Shown one piece after another: positions 33,025-44,988 of a stretch of 64,000 nucleotides of DNA. The translations under genes were made by a program, and so were the position numbers. The notes below the pieces were generated by a model, which was not told the DNA's origin, did not search any database, and saw only the letters and a program-made list of their open reading frames with translations. The stretch spans positions 186,001-250,000 of the forward strand of contig JAHCAU010000004.1 in assembly GCA_019634715.1 (NCBI GenBank). The letters run 5' to 3'. The stretch is from Lysobacter sp. GTDB lineage: Bacteria; Pseudomonadota; Gammaproteobacteria; Xanthomonadales; Xanthomonadaceae. How positions within the stretch are numbered: the stretch's first letter is position 1; each line of letters starts with the position of its first letter.

Positions 33025-34053
33025 ATGAACGACAAGCACATCATCGAAATCGACGGCTCCGCCGGCGGCGGGCAGCTGCTCCGCACGGCCTTGAGCCTGA
33101 GCCTGTGCACCGGCACGGGCTTCACCATCACGAAGATCCGCGCCAGGCGTTCGAAGCCGGGCCTGATGCGCCAGCATCTGACCGCGGTGAACGCGGCGGC
33201 GAAGATCGGCAATGCCTTCGTCGAGGGCGCGGAGCTGGGCGCGACCACGCTGCGCTTCGAGCCCGGCGTGGTCACGCCCGGCGACTACCGTTTCGCCACC
33301 GGCAGCGCCGGGTCGGCGATGCTGGTGCTGCAGACCGTGCTGCCGCCGCTGTGGCGGTGCGACCGCGCGTCGACGCTGCGCCTCGAAGGCGGTACCCACA
33401 ATCCGCTGGCGCCGAGCGCGGACTTCCTGATCGACACCTTCCTGCCGGCGGTCGCGAAGATCGGCATCGAGGCCTCGCTGCGGATCGAGCGTCCCGGCTT
33501 CTTCCCGGCCGGCGGCGGCATCGCGCACGCGGTGGTGCAGCCGTCGCCGGCGCTGCGGCAGGTCGAGTTCAATGATCGCGGCGAGCGTCGCGGCCTATCG
33601 GCGACGGCGATGCTGTCGGGTCTGCCGATCAACATCGGCGAGCGCGAGCTGGATGTGTTGATGCGTCGCCTGCACCTGCCGCGCGAGGCGCGACGCGTGC
33701 ACGAGGTCACGCCGTCGTCGGGCCCGGGCAACGTGCTGCTGCTGCGCGTCGAGCACGATTCGCATGCCGAGGTATTCACCGGCCATGGCGCGCGCGGCGT
33801 CAGCGCCGAGCGCGTGGCCGAGCGTCTGTGCGAGGAGGCCGGCCATTACCTGCGCAGCAGTGCCTGCGTCGGCGAGCACCTGTCCGACCAGCTGCTGCTG
33901 CCGATGGCGCTGGCCGGTGGCGGCGCGTTCACCACCCACCTGATCAGCGATCACCTGAGCAGCAATGCGCGCCTGATCGAGAAGTTCCTGCCGGTGGAGA
34001 TCGACTGGACGGAGATGGGTCCGGAGCTGTGGCAGGTGCGGATCGCGTCCTGA
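33025..34053 (+). CDS. rtcA: RtcA, RNA 3'-terminal phosphate cyclase
   Basis: 342-residue ATP-dependent cyclase making 2',3'-cyclic phosphate ends. Start at the ATG at 33025 (MNDKHIIEIDGSAGGGQLLR), the conserved family N-terminus; an in-frame ATG at 32998 would add nine residues. Motifs: SLCTGTGFTITKIRARRSKP GLMRQHL region, HNPLAPSADFL, RPGFFPAGGG, and the adenylylated His in GGGAFTTHLISDHL. It completes the repair operon with rtcB. The 257-nt gap from rtcB contains only the palindromic repeat, so co-transcription is still plausible. Confidence 0.93.
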   Translation: MNDKHIIEIDGSAGGGQLLRTALSLSLCTGTGFTITKIRARRSKPGLMRQHLTAVNAAAKIGNAFVEGAELGATTLRFEPGVVTPGDYRFATGSAGSAMLVLQTVLPPLWRCDRASTLRLEGGTHNPLAPSADFLIDTFLPAVAKIGIEASLRIERPGFFPAGGGIAHAVVQPSPALRQVEFNDRGERRGLSATAMLSGLPINIGERELDVLMRRLHLPREARRVHEVTPSSGPGNVLLLRVEHDSHAEVFTGHGARGVSAERVAERLCEEAGHYLRSSACVGEHLSDQLLLPMALAGGGAFTTHLISDHLSSNARLIEKFLPVEIDWTEMGPELWQVRIAS

Positions 34054-34081
34054 CGACGCGGTCCGTCACCGCCGTGGACGC

Positions 34082-34426
34082 TCAGCGTGCGTCCGCCGCC
34101 CGCGTCGCGCGGCACAGCGCCCAGACCACCATCAGGAAGCCGGCGATGGTGATCAGGTTGAGCACGGTGTGCACCGACATGAACAGGTTCATCATGCCAG
34201 CGACATCGCTCGTCGCCGCGCCGGAGGCGAAGATCGCGTTCTGGTAGAACGTCAGCCCCAGCCTCGCGAGGATCGAGATCGCCATGATGGCGATGCCGAC
34301 CAGCGCGTTCCTGCGTTCTCGCCCCGGGCGTGCAGAACCGAGCAGCATGATCAGGGCGATGCCCAGCCCGATCAGGTCGGGCAGGTAGGCGCTGAGGGTG
34401 AAGAGCAGGGTGCTGAATGAACTCAC
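34082..34426 (-). CDS. Small integral membrane protein, unknown function
   Basis: 114-residue protein with three or four hydrophobic segments (LPDLIGLGIALIMLLG, ALVGIAIMAISILARLGLTF, VLNLITIAGFLMVVWALC) and short charged loops. No recognised family. It is downstream of aroE on the same strand with 33 nt between. Codon use and GC match the surroundings. Confidence 0.6.
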   Translation of the reverse strand: MSSFSTLLFTLSAYLPDLIGLGIALIMLLGSARPGRERRNALVGIAIMAISILARLGLTFYQNAIFASGAATSDVAGMMNLFMSVHTVLNLITIAGFLMVVWALCRATRAADAR

Positions 34427-34459
34427 GCGATGTCTCCGGACGTGTTCGAGGTGCCGAGA

Positions 34460-35299
34460 TCAGTCGGCCGTGACCAGTGCGGCGTGGCGCGCATGCAGCT
34501 CCGCGTACACCGGGTCGGTGTCGGGGCGCACGCCGTGCCACAGCGCGAAGCTCTCGGCGGCCTGTTCGACCAGCATGCCCAGGCCGTCGATGGCGTGACG
34601 TGCGCCAGCGGCGCGCGCCCAGGCAAGGAAAGGGATCGCGGCCTCGCCATAGCTGAGGTCGACGCAGGCCGTGCGCGAGTCGACCAGCGACATCGGCAGG
34701 GTCGGCAGGCCGCTGCCGCGCGCGGCGGAGGTGGCGTTGACGATGAGTTCGAAGTTGCCGAGGTTGCCGAGGTCGGCGAAGTAGCGCGGATGCACCCGGC
34801 CCGGTTCACCGAGCAGATCCGCCAGCGCATCGGCTTTCTGCGGATCGCGGTTGACGATGTAGAGATCGCCGATGCCGGCATCGAGCAGGGACGGCGCGAT
34901 GCCGCGCGCGGCGCCGCCGGCGCCGATCAGCAGGGTGCGGCGCGCGCGCAGGTCCAGACCATGGCGGCCGGTGAGGTCGCGAACGAGTCCGGCACCGTCG
35001 GTGTTGTCGCCGAACCAGCCGTCGCCGCGTCTTGCCAGCGTGTTCACCGCGCCGGCGCGGCGCGCACGTTCGCTGAGTTCGCCGCACAGCCCGGCGGCGG
35101 CCTGCTTGTGCGGCAGGGTCACGTTCGCGCCTTGCCCGCCCTGCGCCGCGAAGGCCGCGACGGCATCGGCGAAGTCTTCCGGCGCGCATTCGATGGCGGT
35201 GTATTCGAGGGCGATGCCGGTCTGCCTGCCGAACGCGGCGTGGATGCGCGGCGACAGCGAATGCGAGACGGGTTGGCCGAAGACGGCGTAACGATTCAT
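34460..35299 (-). CDS. aroE: Shikimate dehydrogenase AroE
   Basis: 279-residue NADP-dependent enzyme of the shikimate pathway (3-dehydroshikimate to shikimate). Motifs: [20 protein letters not shown] with the catalytic Lys, [11 protein letters not shown], and the nucleotide loop GAGGAARGI; the C-terminus has the usual substrate-domain helix ([19 protein letters not shown]). Length is normal. Its start lies only 5 nt after the stop of an AT-rich foreign-looking gene, so it may have lost or changed its native promoter. Confidence 0.95.
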   Translation of the reverse strand: MNRYAVFGQPVSHSLSPRIHAAFGRQTGIALEYTAIECAPEDFADAVAAFAAQGGQGANVTLPHKQAAAGLCGELSERARRAGAVNTLARRGDGWFGDNTDGAGLVRDLTGRHGLDLRARRTLLIGAGGAARGIAPSLLDAGIGDLYIVNRDPQKADALADLLGEPGRVHPRYFADLGNLGNFELIVNATSAARGSGLPTLPMSLVDSRTACVDLSYGEAAIPFLAWARAAGARHAIDGLGMLVEQAAESFALWHGVRPDTDPVYAELHARHAALVTAD

Positions 35300-35304
35300 C
35301 CAGA

Positions 35305-36195
35305 CTACTCCTTGATTCGCATAATTATCGAGCCATCCATATCTCTGTGCATCGGCAATAAAAGAAAAGTCTCGCCATCGGTAACGATTAATTTACTGCC
35401 ATCGCTAACGATCCGGACATACGAATACTTCTCTGGAACAACTGGGCGAATCTTGTCTGAAGGCTTAAAAAAAGATGTGTTCAATACCAGATAGCTTTCC
35501 GTGCTTTCCAGTATTTTCGTTGCCCAAGCGCTTCCTGTAATGGTTAGTAACATCAATGATGAAAGCATGAATCCAACTGTTGCAGATGCATTTGAAATTT
35601 CATCAGTCGTTTTTGTTTTTTTCGAACGAAAAAGGCCAAGGATCAGTATTAGTAAAGGGAGAAATGATATTGCAATAGATGCTAGGGCCACAACGATAGA
35701 CCAAAGCCAGGCGGAATAAAGGATCGTTAATGCATAGCGTGCCGTGGAGAATTCTTCCGGATTGAATTGCGTAATCGCCTGTATGCGCCCATCGGAAATT
35801 GTACTTGAATAAGCGATAATCGGGAGCGAGGCAATCGGAATTATCCAAGTCGAAATTCGAAGGCCCTGTTTTTTTATCAGAGGACTTGCTTTGGTTATCA
35901 GGCTTGTTGACGCGAAAGAGATGATGGAGCCGTAAAGGCAGGTGAATGTCAGAATCATGAAGAAAACAATGCCTTCATCCTTATCGATGAGCCCGACATA
36001 TTTTCCTGCTCCGAGCAAATAAATTCCAACTACCGAAATGAAAACAAGCAGCGGACCTTTCTGACGTAAAAAAAAGCGGAATGAAAGCCTAACGTTTTCT
36101 AGCCAGCTTTTTGTTGGCGAATACAAAGTCGGCTGAGTTGAAGGCATTGTTGTTATTAAAAAAACAATCACTATGCTCGCTGCAATTGCATACAT
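35305..36195 (-). CDS. AT-rich hypothetical multi-pass membrane protein
   Basis: 296-residue protein not recognised. It has about five or six membrane helices ([102 protein letters not shown]) and a soluble C-terminal domain of about 60 residues. Base composition is clearly AT-rich with long A/T runs, and codon use is unlike every neighbour, which indicates recent transfer. It is inserted between hemB and aroE, directly abutting aroE. Function unknown; no mobile-element genes flank it. Confidence 0.7.
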   Translation of the reverse strand: MYAIAASIVIVFLITTMPSTQPTLYSPTKSWLENVRLSFRFFLRQKGPLLVFISVVGIYLLGAGKYVGLIDKDEGIVFFMILTFTCLYGSIISFASTSLITKASPLIKKQGLRISTWIIPIASLPIIAYSSTISDGRIQAITQFNPEEFSTARYALTILYSAWLWSIVVALASIAISFLPLLILILGLFRSKKTKTTDEISNASATVGFMLSSLMLLTITGSAWATKILESTESYLVLNTSFFKPSDKIRPVVPEKYSYVRIVSDGSKLIVTDGETFLLLPMHRDMDGSIIMRIKE

Positions 36196-36238
36196 GTTGT
36201 CGCCCCAGGATCAATCTTACGTCCTTGCCTAATCAGCT

Positions 36239-39756
<3,518 letters not shown>

Positions 39757-39757
<1 letters not shown>

Positions 39758-39873
39758 GGCGGGCCCTGGACCCGCCATCGCCATGTCATCGATGAAGATA
39801 ACAACGATCGAAGCGGCAACGATCATCGAGCGATGCAGAACGAAACCCGCAACGGCGGGCCCAGGGCCCGTCC
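39757..39873. repeat. Imperfect palindrome after the ABC ATPase gene
   Basis: GGGCGGGCCCTGGACCCGCC at 39757-39776 pairs with 39854-39873 at 18 of 20 positions. The left arm begins on the last base of the ATPase stop codon. The intervening 77 nt also contain ATCGATG/CATCGAT-like dyads. It may serve as a terminator between the ABC operon and the convergent small membrane gene. Confidence 0.6.
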
Positions 39874-39883
39874 TGCGAGAGAC

Positions 39884-40129
39884 TCAAAGAATCCCGCCAC
39901 CCATCGACAGCCGGATCGCGGCGACCACGAGGATGATCAGGTTCAGCACCAGCCCGGCCTTCGCGCGGCGTCCCTTCTCGCCGCGCAACATGATGCCGAT
40001 CGCGGCCAGGATCACGCCGATGGCGGCGAATGGAATGACCAGCCAGTTGAGCCAGCCGAGCAGCGGGATCAGCGCGATGAGCATGAACAGCGTCGCCAGC
40101 ACGCCCCAGACCAGACTGATGAAGCCCAT
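39884..40129 (-). CDS. Small membrane protein, unknown function
   Basis: 81-residue protein starting at the ATG at 40129 (MGFISLVWGVLATLFMLIAL) with three hydrophobic helices and one basic loop (RGEKGRRAKAG). The layout resembles short DUF4190-like or TM2-less membrane proteins, but no family can be named with assurance. It lies downstream of the chorismatase gene on the same strand, 95 nt apart, convergent with the ABC ATPase gene. Confidence 0.55.
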   Translation of the reverse strand: MGFISLVWGVLATLFMLIALIPLLGWLNWLVIPFAAIGVILAAIGIMLRGEKGRRAKAGLVLNLIILVVAAIRLSMGGGIL

Positions 40130-40224
40130 CGCCGTCTCCGTGGGCGGCGCGGATGCCGCCCGTGTCGCGAAGATGGTCGCGACGCCCGCCGATTTCAAGG
40201 GCGTCGGTTCAAGCGTGCCGGAGG

Positions 40225-41241
40225 TCAGGCATGCACGCCGTCGATCTCCACGGCCAGTTCGCGGCGGCAGATCACCGCATGCAGCAGGATGCGCGGCACG
40301 GTGCCGCCGAAGCGTTCGTCCAGCGCCTTGGCGACCAGCGGCAGGTCGTCGGCGTCGCGCACGTAGACCTTGAGCCGGGTGCCGCTGCCGAAGCCGGCGG
40401 GCAGGGTCGGCGCGTGGCGTCGTGCCTCGGCGAGCAGGGCGTCGAAGTTGGCGAAGGTCTCGCCGACCTGGGCCAGCAGTTCGCCGATGTGCTGCGAGGC
40501 ATGGCCGACCACGCTCGCCGTGCCCGAGAGCAGCAGCGGCATGTGGCTGTCCGGCGGCGGCAGCATCGCGCGGGCGAAGCTGGGCGACTGCGGGCCATAC
40601 TGGCGCGGGTAGCGGTAGGCGCTGACCTGGCGGGGGTTCTCCACCGGCGTGCCGCGTCGTGCGGCCGAGAGCCAGTAGACCTGCAGGGTGCGCTGGCCGT
40701 CGCAGCGGCCGATGGCGGTGGCGGCCGGCAGTTCGAGGTTGTCGAAGCCGCCGAGGCCGCGCGCGCGGCCGACGCAGAACTGCCGGTAGCGTTCGGCATC
40801 GCCATCGCCCTGGGTGATCGCGTCGAGATAGTTCCAGATCCGCAGCAGGTGCGGCGTGCGGCTGCCGGAGACGAAAGCCACCATCGCGGCGTAGGCGCGC
40901 TCGGCGGCGTCGCAGATGTCGCTGTGGTCGGGATGCTCGCCGGCGGGTTCGTCGACCTCGATCACGCCGAAGGTCAGGACGCCGTCGCTGGCCCAGCGCA
41001 CCTGGCAGTCCGGATCGCCTTCGCGGCCGAAGTCGACCGGACCGGCCGCGCGCCAGTGCTCGAACGGCGCCCCGCCCCAGGGATCGAGCGGCACGCGCAG
41101 GTAGCGCGGGTCGTCGCAGTGCGGCGCAGCATTGCCGAAGCCGAAGACCGCGAGCGTGTCTTCGCCGAGCAGGGCGTCGGGCGTTTCGGCGTGCAGGTAA
41201 TCCACCGACAGCGCGGCGGCAGGGGACAGCGTGGGACTCAT
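40225..41241 (-). CDS. xanB2: XanB2-type chorismatase (3-/4-hydroxybenzoate synthase)
   Basis: 338-residue enzyme of the FkbO/Hyg5/XanB2 family, which cleaves chorismate to hydroxybenzoates; 3-hydroxybenzoate is the xanthomonadin starter and 4-hydroxybenzoate can feed ubiquinone. Recognisable blocks are FGFGNAAPHCDDPRYLRVPL, LLRIWNYLDAITQGDGDAER, YRQFCVGRARGL, SAYRYPRQYGPQSPSFARAM, LLLSGTASVVGHASQHIGEL and LKVYVRDADD. The ATG at 41241 overlaps the stop of the upstream halogenase-like gene. Its presence next to ACP, ketosynthase and exporter genes identifies the cluster as aryl-polyene pigment biosynthesis. Confidence 0.9.
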   Translation of the reverse strand: MSPTLSPAAALSVDYLHAETPDALLGEDTLAVFGFGNAAPHCDDPRYLRVPLDPWGGAPFEHWRAAGPVDFGREGDPDCQVRWASDGVLTFGVIEVDEPAGEHPDHSDICDAAERAYAAMVAFVSGSRTPHLLRIWNYLDAITQGDGDAERYRQFCVGRARGLGGFDNLELPAATAIGRCDGQRTLQVYWLSAARRGTPVENPRQVSAYRYPRQYGPQSPSFARAMLPPPDSHMPLLLSGTASVVGHASQHIGELLAQVGETFANFDALLAEARRHAPTLPAGFGSGTRLKVYVRDADDLPLVAKALDERFGGTVPRILLHAVICRRELAVEIDGVHA

Positions 41242-42677
41242 CAGGACTCCGCTTGCAGGGTGTCGCCGTGGAAGCCGGCGCGGCGCGCCCGGCGACGATG
41301 CCACCAGTCGCGCAGCGCGCGCGGCGCCATCGACAGACTGGTGAACCGGTAGATCATGCGGAACGCGCGCAGCCGGCGCACCACGGCGGGATTGTCGAAC
41401 ACGTCGCCGGCGAGCATCGAGATCACCGCCTGTTCGATCTGGAACAGGTTGCGCGGGTTCGCGAACAGATGACGCATCACCGGCGTGGTGAAGCGGTAGA
41501 TGAACCACGAGAATTCCTTCAGGCCGCGATCGAAATCGCGGGCCATCGCCTGCTGCAGCGCGGCTTCGCGGGCCGGTTCGCGCAGCGCGGCGTCGACCAT
41601 CGCGGCGGCGCGCTCGGCGCTGTGCATGCCGAGGTACACGCCCGACGAGAAGATCGGATCGATGAAGACGTAGGCGTCGCCGACCGTGGTCCAGCCCGGG
41701 CCGCACATGCGCGTCGAGGTGTAGGAATAGTTGCCGGTGGCGTGCACCGGGGCGATGCGCTCGGCGCCGGCCATGCGCGGCCACAGCGTCGGGATGCCCT
41801 GCAGCGTCTGCATCAGGAACGCTTCGCCATCGCCCTTGCGCTGCTTGAGGTAGGCCGGCGTGCAGACCGCGCCGATGCTCATCACGTCGTCGCGCAGCGG
41901 GATCACCCACGCCCAGCCGTGTTCGAAGCGCTCGATGGTGATGTTGCCGGCGTCTTCGCCCGGGCGGCGTTCGACGCCGCGGAAGTGGCTGAACAGCGCG
42001 GCCGACTGGTGCTTCGGGTTCCTGCGCTTGAGCTTGAGCCGGTTGCCGAGGAAGGTGTCGCGGCCGCTGGCGTCGATCAGGTAGCGCATCGCGATGGTGA
42101 ATTCGCGGCCGTCGGCGCCGCGGGCGCGGGCACCGGTCGGGCGGCCATCCGGTCCGAAGTCCACCGCGGTGACTGCCACCCCGTCGCGGGCATCGGCGCC
42201 GGCATCGCGGGCGGCGTCGAACAGCAGCTGGTCGAATTCGTCGCGGCGCACCTGGAAGGCGTGGGTGCAGCCGGCGGTGAGCGCGCGGTCGAAGCGGAAG
42301 ACATGGGTCATGCCTTCGCCGGCCGACGGGCGGGGGAAGTCGGCGCCGATCTTGCGTACGCCGATGGCTTCGACCTTGTCGAGCACGCCGAGGCGTTCGA
42401 GGATGGGCAGGTTCATCGGCAGCAGGGATTCGCCGATGTGGAAGCGGGGGTGGCGGTCCTTTTCCAGCATGAGCACCCGCCGGCCCATGCGGGCCAGCGC
42501 GATCGCGGCAGTGCTGCCGGCCGGGCCGCCGCCGATGACCAGCACATCGCATTCGAGAGCAGCGCATTCCAGGGCATCGCACCCGGGGGCATTGCATTCG
42601 ACGGCATCGCATTCGAGCGTGGTCGGAGCCCCCCCAGCCACCTGAACGGGGCTGTCCGTACCGGAATGTACTGTCAT
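41241..42677 (-). CDS. Flavin-dependent halogenase-like oxidoreductase with Cys-rich N-terminal repeats
   Basis: 478-residue FAD protein. The dinucleotide fold begins at about residue 44 (DVLVIGGGPAGSTAAIALAR), followed by FHIGESLLP and the halogenase-type WAWVIPL (WxWxIP) plus GDAYVFIDPIFSSGVYLGMH. Flavin halogenases or related hydroxylases are part of xanthomonadin clusters, whose pigments are brominated. The first 43 residues are an extension containing five pentapeptide repeats with Cys (ECDAVECNAPGCDALEC), encoded by a 15-bp tandem repeat. It is divergent from the ACP operon and overlaps the chorismatase start. Confidence 0.85.
   Translation of the reverse strand: MTVHSGTDSPVQVAGGAPTTLECDAVECNAPGCDALECAALECDVLVIGGGPAGSTAAIALARMGRRVLMLEKDRHPRFHIGESLLPMNLPILERLGVLDKVEAIGVRKIGADFPRPSAGEGMTHVFRFDRALTAGCTHAFQVRRDEFDQLLFDAARDAGADARDGVAVTAVDFGPDGRPTGARARGADGREFTIAMRYLIDASGRDTFLGNRLKLKRRNPKHQSAALFSHFRGVERRPGEDAGNITIERFEHGWAWVIPLRDDVMSIGAVCTPAYLKQRKGDGEAFLMQTLQGIPTLWPRMAGAERIAPVHATGNYSYTSTRMCGPGWTTVGDAYVFIDPIFSSGVYLGMHSAERAAAMVDAALREPAREAALQQAMARDFDRGLKEFSWFIYRFTTPVMRHLFANPRNLFQIEQAVISMLAGDVFDNPAVVRRLRAFRMIYRFTSLSMAPRALRDWWHRRRARRAGFHGDTLQAES
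42545..42619. repeat. 15-bp tandem repeat, five units, in the halogenase N-terminus
   Basis: Five consecutive 15-nt units with plus-strand consensus CATCGCATTCGAGGG occupy 42545-42619. The period is a multiple of three, so copy-number change would lengthen or shorten the Cys-containing extension without breaking the frame. Confidence 0.8.
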
Positions 42678-42864
42678 GCTCTTCTTGTTGCAGTCTGAGA
42701 CTGGCATCATACCGCGCAGCGCGTCGCCACTGCCGGCCATGGGGATGGTCGCCGCCGACCGCGCCCCCGCCCGCCAGGCGCCACGATGTGTACCTGCCGC
42801 CGGGGAGGCCTCCTCTTCGGCCGGATCCCCATCCGCACCCGACCGTGAACCGGAAACCCGACAC

Positions 42865-43134
42865 ATGTCCGAAATGACTGCCGCCGAGCGCGAGCTGGCT
42901 GAACTGCTGGTCCAGAGCCTGAACCTCGACGGGGTGGCCCCCGATGGCATCGATCCCGAAGCGCCGCTGTTCGGCGCCGGCCTGGGCCTGGATTCGATCG
43001 ACGCGCTCGAGCTGTCGCTGGCGATCAGCAAGCAATACGGCTTCCAGCTGCGCTCCGACAACGACGACAACCGCCGCATCTTCGGCTCGCTGCGCGCCCT
43101 GTCGGCCCACGTCGAACAGCACAAGACGGTGTGA
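42865..43134 (+). CDS. Acyl carrier protein of the pigment cluster
   Basis: 89-residue ACP starting at the ATG at 42865 (MSEMTAAERELAELLVQSLN). The phosphopantetheine Ser is in GLGLDSIDALELSLAI. Charge and helix pattern are typical. It would carry the growing aryl-polyene chain. It is the first gene of a long co-directional run, and its stop overlaps the GTG start of the next gene. The upstream 190 codons of open frame have no ACP similarity and overlap the divergent halogenase promoter, so I exclude them. Confidence 0.9.
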   Translation: MSEMTAAERELAELLVQSLNLDGVAPDGIDPEAPLFGAGLGLDSIDALELSLAISKQYGFQLRSDNDDNRRIFGSLRALSAHVEQHKTV

Positions 43135-43841
43135 TCGCCGCGCTGCGCGTGCTGCTGCTGGTGGGCTACATCCCGCTGGCCCACCTGGCCGAGGCGCGGG
43201 CGTCGGGCCCGATCGCCGCGCTGGCACTGGGTGCGCTGGCGTTGACGGTGCTGATCGAGGGCCTCGCGCAGCGTCGTGCCGCGCACTGGCTCGCCCTGGT
43301 CGCCGTCGCCGGTGCCCTGACCTGGCTGTCGCGCTCGTCCTTCGCCCTGCTGCCGCTGCTGCTGGTGCCGCCGCTGTTCACCAGCCTGATCGCCTGGTGC
43401 TTCGCGCGCAGCCTGCGCCGCGGGCGCGTGCCGCTGGTGCGCAAGGTGGTTGCGGCGCTGTACGCCACGCCTGCGGACGAACTCTCGCCCCGGCACCGCA
43501 GCTACACCCGCGGCCTGACCGCCGCCTGGGCTGTCCTGCTGGTGCTGCTGACCCTGCTCAATCTCGGTCTGGCCCTGGTCGCCGTGCCCAACGGCCTGCT
43601 GGCGAAGGCCGGCATCGCCGCGCCGGTCACGGTGACCGGCGAGCAGTGGTCGTTCATCGCCAACATCGCCATCTACGGCGTGCTGGGCGGTTTCGCAACG
43701 CTGGAATACTTCGTGCGCAAGCTCGTGTTCCCGGTGCGGCCGTATCGCAACGTCGTCGATTTCGCACGCAGGATGGCCGCGCTGGGTCCGGCCTTCTGGC
43801 GCGATTTCTTCCGTTCCGACGATGTCGGCGCGGCGCGCTGA
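43131..43841 (+). CDS. COG4648-type membrane protein of aryl-polyene clusters
   Basis: 236-residue multi-pass protein with GTG start at 43131, overlapping the ACP stop. Helices include LRVLLLVGYIPLAHLAEA, LALGALALTVLIEGLA, WAVLLVLLTLLNLGLALVAV and IANIAIYGVLGGFATLEYFV. The C-terminal KLVFPVRPYRNVVDFARRMA is a conserved block of the COG4648 proteins found in APE and xanthomonadin clusters (ApeG-like position). Role in the pathway is unresolved; membrane organisation of the synthase is a guess. Confidence 0.8.
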   Translation: MIAALRVLLLVGYIPLAHLAEARASGPIAALALGALALTVLIEGLAQRRAAHWLALVAVAGALTWLSRSSFALLPLLLVPPLFTSLIAWCFARSLRRGRVPLVRKVVAALYATPADELSPRHRSYTRGLTAAWAVLLVLLTLLNLGLALVAVPNGLLAKAGIAAPVTVTGEQWSFIANIAIYGVLGGFATLEYFVRKLVFPVRPYRNVVDFARRMAALGPAFWRDFFRSDDVGAAR

Positions 43842-43894
43842 GGCCACCGGTCCGCGTGTCCTGCGCCACACCTTCCAGAGACCCCGTTCCCTAC

Positions 43895-44671
43895 ATGTCC
43901 ACGGTCCATGCCCCGCTGTCCACCCATGCCGATCGCCGCGAATCGCCCGCGGCGCGCGCGTTCTGGGCCGTGTACAACCTGCTGCAACTGCTGTTCACCC
44001 TGAGCTTCACCAGCCTGGGCATCGTCGCGGCGCTGCTGGTCCTGCTGGTGACGCGCAGCCCGCGCATTCCGTTGCGGATGGCGTCGCGGATGTGGGCGCC
44101 GGGCCTGCTGGCCGGTGCCGGCGCGACCTATTCGGTGGAGGGCGCGGAGGCCGTGGACTGGTCGAAGCCGCGCATGATCGTCGCCAACCACCAGTCGATG
44201 ATCGACATCTGCGCGCTGTTCCGCGCGGTGCCGGTGCCGCTGCGCTTCGTGATGAAGTCGGAGATGGGCCGGGTGCCGTTCCTCGGCCAGTACGCCCGGG
44301 CGATGGGCATGGTCTTCATCGAGCGCGACAGCCGCCGCGCCGGGTCGAAGATGCTGCGCGAGGTCGTGGGCCTGCTGCGCGGCGGCGCCACGCTCTGCGT
44401 GTTCCCGGAAGGCACCCGCAGCCGCAACGGGCGCATGGCGCCGTTCAAGGGCGGGGCCTTCCAGGCGGCGATCGATGCCGGCGTCGAGGTGCTGCCGGTG
44501 GCGATCGACGGCGCCGGGGCCGTGCTCGCCCCCGAAGGCCTGTTCCGCGTGCGGCCGGGCCGCATCGTGGTGCGCATCGGCCAGCCGCTGCCGACCGCGG
44601 GCGTGGATCGCCAGGCCCTGGCGCAGCAGGCGCACGCTGCCGTCGCATCGATGCTGGAGCGCAAGGCATGA
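43895..44671 (+). CDS. PlsC-type 1-acyl-glycerol-3-phosphate acyltransferase-like protein
   Basis: 258-residue acyltransferase. After an N-terminal membrane helix (about 25-55) it shows the catalytic HX4D block NHQSMID, then FVMKSEMGRVPFLGQYARAM, FIERDSRRAG and VFPEGTRSRNG. In xanthomonadin-type clusters such enzymes are thought to transfer the polyene to a glycerolipid. It starts 53 nt after the COG4648 gene and its stop overlaps the next ATG. Confidence 0.87.
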   Translation: MSTVHAPLSTHADRRESPAARAFWAVYNLLQLLFTLSFTSLGIVAALLVLLVTRSPRIPLRMASRMWAPGLLAGAGATYSVEGAEAVDWSKPRMIVANHQSMIDICALFRAVPVPLRFVMKSEMGRVPFLGQYARAMGMVFIERDSRRAGSKMLREVVGLLRGGATLCVFPEGTRSRNGRMAPFKGGAFQAAIDAGVEVLPVAIDGAGAVLAPEGLFRVRPGRIVVRIGQPLPTAGVDRQALAQQAHAAVASMLERKA

Positions 44672-44988
44672 ACTTCGTGATCGACGCCGACCATCCCGCC
44701 CTGCCCGGGCACTTCCCGGGCCGCCCGGTGGTGCCGGGCGTGGTCGTGCTGGACCGGGTGCTGGCCGCCATCGAGTCGGCGCATGGCCCGCTCGGCGCGC
44801 TGCGTCTGCCGCAGGTGAAGTTCGTGCAGCCGCTGCTGCCCGGCGAGGAGGCGCGGGTCGAGATCGAGCCTGTCGCAACCGGGCCCGTCGCGACCGAAGA
44901 CGCGCCGACGCGCTGGCGCTTCCGGGTGCTGCGCGGCGACACGGTGATCGCCAGCGGCGACGTGCTGGCGACGGGGGCGACCGCATGA
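44668..44988 (+). CDS. Hotdog-fold dehydratase (FabA/FabZ/ApeI-like)
   Basis: 106-residue protein starting MNFVIDADHPALPGHFPGRP. The GHFPGRPVVPGVVVLDRVLA block contains the His of the hotdog dehydratase active site, and LPQVKFVQPLLPGEEARVEI is the following strand region. It is short for FabZ (about 150) but normal for the ApeI-like proteins of aryl-polyene clusters. It is coupled by overlaps with the acyltransferase genes on both sides (ATGA at 44668 and 44985). Confidence 0.85.
   Translation: MNFVIDADHPALPGHFPGRPVVPGVVVLDRVLAAIESAHGPLGALRLPQVKFVQPLLPGEEARVEIEPVATGPVATEDAPTRWRFRVLRGDTVIASGDVLATGATA

Noticed and set aside
41242..43227. The chorismatase reading frame stays open for about 660 further codons upstream of its start
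   Set aside because: Everything upstream of the ATG at 41241 lies antisense or out of frame over the halogenase-like gene and has no family similarity.
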